A DNA stretch of 38,525 bases, from the NCBI GenBank assembly GCA_039819285.1, contig JBCBSH010000012.1:1-38525 (forward strand), in the 5' to 3' direction. Position numbers and translations under genes: made by a program. The stretch is from JANQGH01 sp039819285. GTDB lineage: Bacteria; Pseudomonadota; Alphaproteobacteria; DSM-16000; Inquilinaceae. The notes under the pieces were generated by a model, which made no database searches, was not told the DNA's origin, and saw only the letters and a list, made by a program, of their open reading frames with translations. Positions within the stretch are counted from its first letter, which is position 1. Each line of letters begins with the position of its first letter. Of the stretch, positions 1 through 6,699 are shown one piece after another.

Positions 1-262
1 GCGTGGTCAACAGGTCGCGTCCGCCGAACAGGATGCGCCCGCCGTCGTAGCGGCCCGGCGGCTGGGCTACCAGGCGCAGGATCGATAGGGCCGTTACGCT
101 CTTGCCGCAGCCGCTTTCGCCGACCAGGCCGTAGACTTCGCCGGCCGCGATCGACAGGCTCAGCCCGTCGACGACCGGTGCCCGCCGGCCCGTTGCGGCC
201 GATCGCGCGCCCATGGAAATGGTCAGATCATCGATCTGCAGCAGTGGTGCCGACACGGCCAT
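1..262 (-). CDS. Peptide-type ABC transporter ATP-binding subunit (partial, N-terminus only)
   Basis: Only the first 87 codons are present; the gene runs off the left edge. The protein starts MAVSAPLLQIDDLTISMG and carries a Walker A motif GESGCGKS followed by ALSILRL, the pattern of DppD/OppD-type ATPases of the oligopeptide/nickel ABC importer family. It would hydrolyse ATP on the cytoplasmic face of the membrane. It lies 9 bases downstream of anmK on the same strand, so the two are almost certainly cotranscribed. The binding protein and two permeases of the same transporter type lie just across the divergent promoter region, so this is probably their ATPase. The substrate cannot be read from this fragment. 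The ATG at 260-262 is the only sensible start, directly upstream of the conserved beginning of the domain. Confidence 0.9.
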   Translation of the reverse strand, partial: MAVSAPLLQIDDLTISMGARSAATGRRAPVVDGLSLSIAAGEVYGLVGESGCGKSVTALSILRLVAQPPGRYDGGRILFGGRDLLTT

Positions 263-271
263 GCGTTGAAC

Positions 272-1378
272 TCAAGCGGCCAGCGGTTGGTTCAGCCGTC
301 CGCCGGGCATCGGATAGGGCACGCCCGTCGTGGTCGGCACGCTCAGCGGAAGGTTCATCGTTGCGCGCACGGCCAAGAACGCCATCATCTGCGCCTCGAT
401 CGCGTCGCCGTTCCAGCCGACAGCCTCGACCGGCTCGACCGGCACGGCCAGCCGCGTGGCCAACCCCTTCATCATGGTGTCGTTGTGACGGCCACCGCCC
501 GTAACCAGCCAACGCTTCGGCGGCCGGGGCAGGTGATCAAGGGCCAGCGCCACGGTTTCGACCGAAAACGCGGTCAAGGTCGCAGCGCCATCCTCCTGTG
601 ACAGACCTGAGACGGGCTCGGCGGAAAAGGCATTGCGGTCCAATGATTTGGGCGGCGGCAATTCGAAGTAGTCGTTGCCGAGCAGACGGGCCAGCGCCGC
701 CTCGTTGACCTTGCCTCTGGCGGCAAGCGCTCCGCCGGCATCGAAGGCCGCACCGCTTTTGGCGGAAACCCAGTCGTCGATCATGGCGCTGGCGGGGCCG
801 GTGTCGAACGCCAGCACCAAATCCTCGTCATCATCCGGGCCACGGTCGATGAAGGTGACGTTGCCGACGCCGCCCATGTTTAAGATGGCGACGGGCCGCT
901 CCAAATCCTTGGCCAAGGCGGCGTGATAGAGGCTGGCGAAAGGCGCGCCCTGGCCGCCGGCGGCGACGTCGGCGTGGCGCACCTGATCGATGACCGGTCG
1001 GCCAATCGCGGCGGCCAACGCCGCGCCGTCCCCCAACTGGCGGGTCAGGCGCCGTTCCGGGGCGTGCAGGATGGTCTGGCCGTGAAATCCCACGATGTCG
1101 ATCGTCGCAAGGTCGACTGCTTCGTCCTTGCAGAACGACGCGATGGCGTTCGCGTGGGCGTCGACGATGGCTGCGTCCTCATCCGTGAGTGGAGCCGTCG
1201 CCGCGAGTTCGGGATCGTTTGCGATCGTCAGCAAGCGGCGTCGAAGCTCGGCCGGATAGGGCAGGGTCTTGGACGGGCCAAAGGCAAGGACACGATGCCC
1301 GTCCGTGCGCAGAACGGCGAGGTCAATCCCGTCCATCGAGGTGCCGCTGATCAAGCCGAGTGCGGTCAAGTCTGTCAT
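272..1378 (-). CDS. anmK: Anhydro-N-acetylmuramic acid kinase AnmK
   Basis: AnmK hydrolyses the 1,6-anhydro ring of anhydro-MurNAc and phosphorylates it to MurNAc-6-phosphate, a cytoplasmic step of peptidoglycan recycling. The 368-residue protein has the family's opening motif LGLISGTSMDGID, the sugar-kinase motifs NMGGVGNVTFI and FDTGPASAMIDDW, the glycine-rich LVTGGGRHND, and the C-terminal EAVGWNGDAIEAQ and PGGRLNQP blocks. Length is normal for the family. The ATG at 1376-1378 is chosen because the conserved domain begins a few residues later; the same frame is open for another 30 codons upstream but without similarity. It is followed after 9 bases by an ABC transporter ATPase and diverges from a peptide-binding protein gene, a context that fits import of cell-wall fragments. 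Confidence 0.96.
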   Translation of the reverse strand: MTDLTALGLISGTSMDGIDLAVLRTDGHRVLAFGPSKTLPYPAELRRRLLTIANDPELAATAPLTDEDAAIVDAHANAIASFCKDEAVDLATIDIVGFHGQTILHAPERRLTRQLGDGAALAAAIGRPVIDQVRHADVAAGGQGAPFASLYHAALAKDLERPVAILNMGGVGNVTFIDRGPDDDEDLVLAFDTGPASAMIDDWVSAKSGAAFDAGGALAARGKVNEAALARLLGNDYFELPPPKSLDRNAFSAEPVSGLSQEDGAATLTAFSVETVALALDHLPRPPKRWLVTGGGRHNDTMMKGLATRLAVPVEPVEAVGWNGDAIEAQMMAFLAVRATMNLPLSVPTTTGVPYPMPGGRLNQPLAA

Positions 1379-1485
1379 TGGATGAGGCCCCCTGGAAGTG
1401 AAACCGTCTGTCGTCAACATAGGCCGAATCCAATGCCAATTAAAAGCCACCTTGCGAATTTGGCGCAATCCGGCGCCTTGACGAT

Positions 1486-1500
1486 AATACCAATTTGCTG
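1486..1500 (+). repeat. 15-base imperfect direct repeat, copy 1 (candidate operator)
   Basis: AATACCAATTTGCTG here matches AATACCAGTTGGCTG at 1577-1591 at 13 of 15 positions. This copy lies about 27 bases upstream of the -35 hexamer. The pair brackets the promoter, as expected of sites for a dimeric regulator acting by looping or roadblock; the function is inference. Confidence 0.4.
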
Positions 1501-1526
1501 AGGAAATATGGGGCTGTCTTTCACCG

Positions 1527-1556
1527 TTGACCGCTTTGCGGGCCTCACCCTATAGT
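1527..1556 (+). promoter_or_regulatory. Sigma-70-like promoter of the ABC transporter operon
   Basis: TTGACC at 1527-1532 and TATAGT at 1551-1556 are separated by 18 bases; both hexamers match the consensus at five of six positions. Transcription would start near 1563 and give a leader of about 70 bases before the ATG at 1632. A strong purine-rich ribosome binding site, GGGGAGGGG, lies at about 1620-1628. Confidence 0.7.
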
Positions 1557-1576
1557 CTGACCAAGAATTCCAATTC

Positions 1577-1591
1577 AATACCAGTTGGCTG
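1577..1591 (+). repeat. 15-base imperfect direct repeat, copy 2 (candidate operator)
   Basis: Second copy of the repeat described at 1486-1500. It lies about 20 bases after the -10 hexamer, within the predicted leader of the binding-protein mRNA, and could block transcription if bound. It may also be chance similarity in an A/T-richer region. Confidence 0.4.
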
Positions 1592-1631
1592 TCTTCATCA
1601 TCCGAGTTCATCGATTTAAGGGGAGGGGAAA

Positions 1632-3146
1632 ATGACAGTGTTTCGATCCGTCATGTTGGCGTCGGCCGCAACCGCGCTTGCACTCGTAGCCGTCGGCGCG
1701 TCGGCCCAAACGTTGCAGGTGGCGACCGACCAGTCGCCGGTTGGCCTGGACCGGCACGTGGCGACGGCCTTTTCGACCACGCTGATCACCGGCCCGATCT
1801 ATGAAGGGCTGACGGCGACCGACTCCGGCTTGCAGGTCATCCCGGCCCTGGCTGAAAGCTGGACGGTCTCGGAAGACGGGCTGACTTATGTCTTTACCCT
1901 GCGCGACGGGGTGACCTTCCATGACGGCAGTGCGCTCGATGCCGCCGATGTCGTCGCGACCTTCACGCGCGTGCAGGACGAGGCCACCGGCTCGCCGCTC
2001 GCCAGCCGCATCGACATGGTCGAGAACGTCGACGCAACCGGCGACAACGAAGTGACACTGACGCTCAGCACCCCGGCGGCGGCCCTGCTCAGCGAGTTGA
2101 CCACCGTCGTCATCGTGCCGTCGGAAGTGGCGGACGGCTCCAGCGGCGTCGATCTGCAGCGCCAGCCGGTCGGCACCGGCCCGTTCCAGTTCGGCGAATG
2201 GGTGCCCGACACCTATATCGAGCTGACGGCGTTCGCAGACTATTGGGACAGCGAGCTGCCGCTGGTCGAGGCGGTGCGTTTCAACATCGTGCCGGAGGCG
2301 TCGACGCGTCAGGTCGGCCTGTCGACTGGCACCTACGACATGCTGCCGAACATCGACAGCGCCACGGCCGTCACCTTGCAGGCCACGCCGAATGTGACGC
2401 TGCTGCAGACAGCGGATCTCGCCTACAGCCTGATCGGCATGAACGTCGCGGAGGCACCGTTTGACGACCCGGCCGTGCGCGCCGCGGTCAATATGGGCAT
2501 CAACCGCGACCAACTGGTCGAGGCGGTCTATTTCGGCCAGGCGGAGCCGGGTGGCCCGCTGTCGCCGGCGCTTGAGGAATGGGCGCTGCCGGTTGCGGAG
2601 TTTAGCTGCTATGGCGGCGATCCGGCGGCCGCCCAGCAGATGCTGGCCGAGGCGGGCTATACCGATCCGGTGGCGTTCACCATCAACGTGCTCGGCTCGC
2701 TCCAGACCGTGGTCGATGCCGCCCAGGTCGTCCAGGCCCAGTTGAACGAGGCCGGGTTCGACGTGACCTTGAACGTGCAGGAGCAGGGCACGTTCGTACA
2801 GGATTGGCGCAACTCCAACTTCCAGGCCTTTGCCAGCCTGAATGGCGGCCGCACCGATCCGGACGGCTATCTCTACCGCACCTTCCACTCAGGCGGTTCG
2901 ACCAACGTCTTCAACTATACCGACGCGGAGGTCGACGAGTGGCTGGAAGCGGGGCGCAGTGAGGTTGATCCGTCGGAGCGCGAGGCGATCTACGCCCAAC
3001 TGCAGGAGAAGCTCGCCTGCGAAGGGCCAATCGCGCATTTGGCGTACGGCGACCTGTACACTGCTACCACCGAGGGTGTAGAAGGGTATGAAGTGGTTGG
3101 TGACCGCTCGACACGGTATCTGCGCCAGACCAGCGTGGCTCAGTGA
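1632..3146 (+). CDS. ABC transporter periplasmic substrate-binding protein, family 5 (peptide type)
   Basis: This 504-residue exported protein belongs to the extracellular solute-binding family 5 (DppA/OppA-like), which captures peptides, nickel-chelates or sugar-peptides in the periplasm. Residues 1-25 form a signal peptide (basic start, hydrophobic core, cleavage after GASA). The mature part shows family hallmarks: the LDRHVATAFSTTLITGPIYEGL start, ALAESWTVSEDGLTYVFTLRDGVTFHDG, and the later YDMLPNIDSA and ALNGGRTDPDGYLY segments. It is the first gene of an operon with two permeases. Diverging from it are anmK and a matching ATPase, so muropeptides or related murein fragments are plausible ligands, but the sequence alone does not fix the substrate. 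The start is supported by a strong ribosome binding site four bases upstream. Confidence 0.93.
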   Translation: MTVFRSVMLASAATALALVAVGASAQTLQVATDQSPVGLDRHVATAFSTTLITGPIYEGLTATDSGLQVIPALAESWTVSEDGLTYVFTLRDGVTFHDGSALDAADVVATFTRVQDEATGSPLASRIDMVENVDATGDNEVTLTLSTPAAALLSELTTVVIVPSEVADGSSGVDLQRQPVGTGPFQFGEWVPDTYIELTAFADYWDSELPLVEAVRFNIVPEASTRQVGLSTGTYDMLPNIDSATAVTLQATPNVTLLQTADLAYSLIGMNVAEAPFDDPAVRAAVNMGINRDQLVEAVYFGQAEPGGPLSPALEEWALPVAEFSCYGGDPAAAQQMLAEAGYTDPVAFTINVLGSLQTVVDAAQVVQAQLNEAGFDVTLNVQEQGTFVQDWRNSNFQAFASLNGGRTDPDGYLYRTFHSGGSTNVFNYTDAEVDEWLEAGRSEVDPSEREAIYAQLQEKLACEGPIAHLAYGDLYTATTEGVEGYEVVGDRSTRYLRQTSVAQ

Positions 3147-3164
3147 CGATCGGTCCAATGGGGG

Positions 3165-3198
3165 GCGCTGCGACGCGCGAGCAATCGCGCCGCGGCGC
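3165..3198 (+). other. Stable intercistronic hairpin with GCAA tetraloop
   Basis: A 14-base-pair stem (one G-U pair, one two-base AC bulge at 3173-3174) is capped by a GCAA tetraloop at 3181-3184: arms 3165-3180 and 3185-3198. It lies about 20 bases after the binding-protein stop codon and about 70 before the first permease gene. No T-tract follows, so it is not a standard terminator. It would suit 3'-end protection of the binding-protein message, giving more binding protein than permease, as known for other ABC importers. Confidence 0.6.
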
Positions 3199-3269
3199 AC
3201 CTTGATACGGTGCCGGTGATCCTTCCTCCCGGGTTGCCGGCACCGCTGATTCCACGCCAAGAGTAAGCA

Positions 3270-4220
3270 ATGGCGCGCTATCTCGCGGTTCGCCTCAGCG
3301 ACCTTGTGTTTGTCCTGTTCGGGGTTTCGGTCGTCGCTTTTTTGATGATCCGGCTGATCCCGGGCGACGCCGTCGAAATCATGCTCGGCGCCAATGCCGA
3401 GGTGACGGACGAACAGATTGCCCTGGTGCGCCAGCGTCTGGGTCTCGATCGGGGGCTGATCGAGCAGTACATCTCGTGGCTCGGCGACCTCTTGCACGGC
3501 GATCTCGGCACTTCACTGTGGACCGGGGTGCCGGTCACGCAGGAGATCGGCGCACGCATCTGGGTGACCTTGGAACTCAGCCTGCTGGCCATGACCCTGT
3601 CCGTGGCGCTGGCAATCCCGGCCGGCTGTGCCATGGCCTATTTCCGCAGCTCCTTTGCCGACTATGCCATTCGGGTGGTGACAATCGCCGGCGTGACCGT
3701 GCCAAACTTCTGGCTCGGTGCTTTGCTGATTTATCTTTTCTTCATTCTGTTCCCATCCTTCCCCTCGATCGGTTGGGTGCCGTTTTCGGAAGACCCGCTC
3801 GGCAACCTGGCGCGGCTGATGCTGCCGACCATCGCGTTGGCGGTGCCCGTGCTGGCGTCGCTCTCGCGCATCGCCCGTTCAGCAATGCTGGACGCGCTGG
3901 GTCAGGATTACATTCGGACCGCCCGCGCCAAGGGCGTGCCCGACACAAGGGTCGTGTTCCGCCACGCGCTACGCAACGCGCTGATCCCGTTCGTCACGGC
4001 GGTCGGCATCTATGCCGGCTATCTGTTCGGCGGCGCCATCGTGGTCGAGCAGGTGTTCGCCCTGCCGGGCCTCGGCCGCCTGATGATCGGCGCGATCGCC
4101 GAGCGGAACTATCCGCTTGTCCAGGCCTCGATCCTGTTGGTTACGACGGCCTTTGTGTTGATCAACTTTCTGATCGACCTGCTCTATGCGGCCCTGGACC
4201 CCAGGATCAGCCTGAAATGA
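3270..4220 (+). CDS. Peptide-type ABC transporter permease (DppB/OppB-like)
   Basis: Inner-membrane permease of 316 residues. The N-terminal membrane segment (residues about 9-28) is followed by the LIPGDAVEIMLG motif typical of DppB-like permeases, then a cluster of hydrophobic helices. The EAA-type loop that contacts the ATPase reads DALGQDYIRTARAKGVPDTRV, followed by FRHALRNALIPFVT. Length and order match the family. It follows the binding-protein gene after 123 bases that contain a stable hairpin, and its stop codon overlaps the start of the second permease (ATGA at 4217-4220), so the permeases are translationally coupled. It would form the channel together with that protein. Confidence 0.94.
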   Translation: MARYLAVRLSDLVFVLFGVSVVAFLMIRLIPGDAVEIMLGANAEVTDEQIALVRQRLGLDRGLIEQYISWLGDLLHGDLGTSLWTGVPVTQEIGARIWVTLELSLLAMTLSVALAIPAGCAMAYFRSSFADYAIRVVTIAGVTVPNFWLGALLIYLFFILFPSFPSIGWVPFSEDPLGNLARLMLPTIALAVPVLASLSRIARSAMLDALGQDYIRTARAKGVPDTRVVFRHALRNALIPFVTAVGIYAGYLFGGAIVVEQVFALPGLGRLMIGAIAERNYPLVQASILLVTTAFVLINFLIDLLYAALDPRISLK

Positions 4221-5071
4221 GCGCGGCTTCGATCCCTGGTCATCGTCGCCGATTGCTGCCGCGTCACCCGCTGGTGATCGTTGGCGGTACGCTTGTCGCG
4301 CTGCAGGTGCTGTTGGCGGTCTTCGCGCCGTTGCTGGCGCCCTACGACCCGCTGGCCCAGTCGATCCTGGACCGCATGCAGGGGCCGAGCGCCGCGCATT
4401 GGCTTGGCACCGACCGGTTCGGGCGCGATATCCTGTCTCGCATTCTCTATGGCTACCGCGCCTCCTTCGCCATTGCCGCCAGCGCGGTGGCGATCGCGCT
4501 CTTGATCGGTGGCGCGCTTGGCATCCTGTCTGCCGTTTATCGCGGCTGGACCGATCGGGTGATCATGCGCCTGATGGACGTGCTGTTCGCGTTCCCGATC
4601 ATCCTGCTGGCCATCGGCATCATCGCCATCCTGGGCCCGGGCGCGGTGACCACGGCGGTCGCCATCGGCATCGTCTACATCCCGATCTTTGCCCGGCTGT
4701 TGCGCGGCCCAACGCTGGTCGTCGCCGCGACGGAGTATGTCGAGGGTGCGCGCGCGATCGGCGCCGGCACGGGCCGCATCATCGTCAGCCACATCCTGCC
4801 CAATCTGACCAGCGTGATCCTGGTCCAGGCCAGCCTGTCGCTGTCGACCGCCATCCTTGTTGAGGCATCCTTGTCATTCCTCGGTATCGGCAGCCAGCCG
4901 CCATCCCCATCGCTGGGGCGGATGCTGTCGGAGGCGCGCGAGTATCTGCTGCTGTCGCCCTGGGACAGCGTCTTTTCGGGTTTGGCGATCCTGTTGGCCT
5001 CCTTCGGTTTCAACCTGCTTGGCGACGGGCTGAGAGACGCGCTCGACCCGCGACTGCGGGGTGCCGATTGA
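4217..5071 (+). CDS. Peptide-type ABC transporter permease (DppC/OppC-like)
   Basis: Second inner-membrane permease, 284 residues, starting at the ATG that overlaps the previous stop codon by four bases. It shows the DppC pattern: a short cytoplasmic N-terminus, a first membrane helix (about residues 17-36), APYDPLAQSILDRMQGPS, and HWLGTDRFGRDILSRILYG, which is a strong family signature. The EAA-type loop is EYVEGARAIGAGTGRIIVSHILPN. The C-terminus has LGDGLRDALDPRLRG, also typical. It would heterodimerise with the preceding permease. The next gene begins inside its stop codon (TTGA), which places the DMT transporter in the same operon. Confidence 0.95.
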   Translation: MSAASIPGHRRRLLPRHPLVIVGGTLVALQVLLAVFAPLLAPYDPLAQSILDRMQGPSAAHWLGTDRFGRDILSRILYGYRASFAIAASAVAIALLIGGALGILSAVYRGWTDRVIMRLMDVLFAFPIILLAIGIIAILGPGAVTTAVAIGIVYIPIFARLLRGPTLVVAATEYVEGARAIGAGTGRIIVSHILPNLTSVILVQASLSLSTAILVEASLSFLGIGSQPPSPSLGRMLSEAREYLLLSPWDSVFSGLAILLASFGFNLLGDGLRDALDPRLRGAD

Positions 5072-5976
5072 GCGATCAGCAAGACGACAGCCGGATGGTC
5101 GTCCGGGGTGCGGTGCTGTTCTGCGTCGCGCTTGCCGCCACGGCGGTGATGGACGTGCTGGTCAAGCTGGGCAGCGAACGGCCCGGACCGGTGGCCATGC
5201 TGCTGGCGCGCAGCCTCGGCGCAATCGTGATCGTCGCGCCGCTGACCGTCGCGCGCGGGGGCTGGGGGCGCATGCGGCCGCAGCGCTGGGGATACGTCAT
5301 CATTCGGTCGGTGCTGCTCGGCTTGGGCACGGCTTTGTTCTTCTGGTCGCTCAGCGATCTCACGCTGCCCGTTGCGTACGTCATCACCTTCAGCATGCCG
5401 ATCATCATGATCGGTCTTGCCGCCCTGTTCCTGGCCGAACGGGCCGGCGCGCTTGGCTGGCTGGCCGCGCTGGCGGGGTTCGCCGGCATCTTGCTGGCGA
5501 TCGACTTGCCGGCCGTGGTGGCGAGCGAAGAGGGCTCGGTCTCGCTTCTCCATGCCGGCGCCGCCTTCACCGCCGTCGTCTTCTACGCTGTTGCCTTGTT
5601 GATGGTCCGGGGGCCCGTGGCTGGGGAAACGACCGAGGCGCTGGTTGTCTGGGGGTTGATCGGCACTGGCGCCGTCGCCCTGGTCTTGGCGCTCATCGGC
5701 GAACTTCAGGGACGGCCGATTCCGTGGCCCAGGGCGCATGAATGGGCGATGCTGGCCGGCGTCGCGGTTTGTGGCGCGTTCAGCCAGTTGCTGCTGACCC
5801 GGGCCTTCCAAATCGCGCCAGCGTCGAAGCTTGCACCGTTCGGCTACACGCCCTTTATCTGGGGTGTGCTGTTCGCCGTTCTAATCTGGCGCGACTGGCC
5901 CGACCCGACGACCTGGGCCGGGGCCGGCGTCATCATCGCGGCAACACTGATCGCCGGGCGTGCCGCGCGGAGCTAG
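5068..5976 (+). CDS. DMT-superfamily (EamA) transporter
   Basis: A 302-residue integral membrane protein with about ten hydrophobic helices arranged as two EamA repeats (roughly residues 10-145 and 160-300). Signature stretches include LVKLGSERPGPVAMLLARSL, SDLTLPVAYVITFSMPI and the second-half ASKLAPFGYTPFIWGVLFAV. Such proteins export or exchange amino acids, metabolites or drugs; the substrate is not predictable here. The TTG at 5068-5070 is taken as start because it overlaps the preceding stop (TTGA) and a GGGG stretch lies seven bases upstream; ATG at codon 9 is an alternative. Being last in the transporter operon, it may export a by-product of the imported compound, but that is inference. 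Confidence 0.87.
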   Translation: MSDQQDDSRMVVRGAVLFCVALAATAVMDVLVKLGSERPGPVAMLLARSLGAIVIVAPLTVARGGWGRMRPQRWGYVIIRSVLLGLGTALFFWSLSDLTLPVAYVITFSMPIIMIGLAALFLAERAGALGWLAALAGFAGILLAIDLPAVVASEEGSVSLLHAGAAFTAVVFYAVALLMVRGPVAGETTEALVVWGLIGTGAVALVLALIGELQGRPIPWPRAHEWAMLAGVAVCGAFSQLLLTRAFQIAPASKLAPFGYTPFIWGVLFAVLIWRDWPDPTTWAGAGVIIAATLIAGRAARS

Positions 5977-5981
5977 CACCG

Positions 5982-6479
5982 ATGGCCAGTCTAGCGGTCG
6001 ATGTACGATGCCAGACGACGCACCGCAGACAGATCTGTCGGGGAATGCTGCTGCGGCTTCCGGAATGGTTTGGCCGTTCCGAAGCCGTCAACGCATATGC
6101 CGAAAGCGCCACGACGTTGGCCATGCTGGTCGCCATCATGGACCGCACAATTGCCGGTTTTCTGTCCTTGGAAACCGCGTCTGGGAAAGACCCCGAGATT
6201 GTCGTCCTGGCGGTGAGGCCCGAATGGCATCGGCGAGGGATTGGACGGCAGCTTGTCGATGCCGCGGCGACGGTGTCTCGATGTAGGCCCGCTACAAGAC
6301 TTCTCGTGCGCACCTTGGGTCCGTCGCACCCGGACCGGTTCTACGCACAGACACGCGCTTTCTATCGTGCATGTGGCTTCCAAGCCGTGGCCGAGACACC
6401 TCACTATTGGGGGCCGGAAACGCCTTCAGTGCTGCTCGCACTGGATTTAAGGTCCAAGCCATCGGAACGCATGACCTAA
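5982..6479 (+). CDS. GNAT-family N-acetyltransferase
   Basis: A 165-residue GNAT enzyme, expected to transfer an acetyl group from acetyl-CoA to an amine; the acceptor is unknown. The acetyl-CoA-binding motif A is visible as VLAVRPEWHRRGIGRQLVDAA (R/Q-x-x-G-x-G/A form, about residues 75-95), with the downstream FYRACGF motif B near residue 136. The LRLPEWFG segment near residue 25 recurs in a GNAT subgroup. The ATG at 5982 lies five bases after the DMT transporter stop, so it is probably the last gene of that operon. No clear terminator follows within the 217-base gap. Confidence 0.8.
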   Translation: MASLAVDVRCQTTHRRQICRGMLLRLPEWFGRSEAVNAYAESATTLAMLVAIMDRTIAGFLSLETASGKDPEIVVLAVRPEWHRRGIGRQLVDAAATVSRCRPATRLLVRTLGPSHPDRFYAQTRAFYRACGFQAVAETPHYWGPETPSVLLALDLRSKPSERMT

Positions 6480-6696
6480 GCTCGCGGCGGCGAAAGCAGG
6501 CGCAGGCCCGCAATGCAGATTTTGTTGAGTGCAGATTTCTTTTTCTACCTTATCACTGGGGCCGCCGCAATGCATGCCTGCTGACGCATGAGGCTGGCTC
6601 AAGCGTGACCAGAGGCCCAAGCAGGCGTCGTCACTTCTGCAACTTATCCGGTCATGCGTTGGATGGGCCGGTCTCACGAGTGCGAAGGAATAGCAA
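6480..6696. other. A/T-richer gap before the glycosyltransferase gene
   Basis: This 217-base gap has lower GC than its neighbours. It contains a nine-base direct repeat, TGCAGATTT, at 6514-6522 and 6530-6538 (16-base period). I could not find a convincing promoter, terminator or coding signal in it. The composition change begins here and continues into the next gene. Confidence 0.4.
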
Positions 6697-6699
6697 TTG
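6685..6699 (+). promoter_or_regulatory. Ribosome binding site fixing a TTG start
   Basis: AAGGA at 6685-6689 is followed after seven bases by TTG at 6697-6699. No in-frame ATG is nearby, so this site decides the start of the glycosyltransferase. Confidence 0.6.

Larger units (their letters stand above)
1379..1631. other. Divergent promoter region between anmK and the ABC transporter operon
   Basis: This 253-base region separates the leftward anmK-ATPase genes from the rightward binding protein-permease genes and is more A/T-rich than its surroundings. It holds a strong rightward sigma-70-like promoter (1527-1556) and a pair of near-identical 15-base direct repeats (1486-1500 and 1577-1591) placed on either side of it. 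I see no equally good promoter for anmK. No protein-coding signal was found. Confidence 0.7.
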
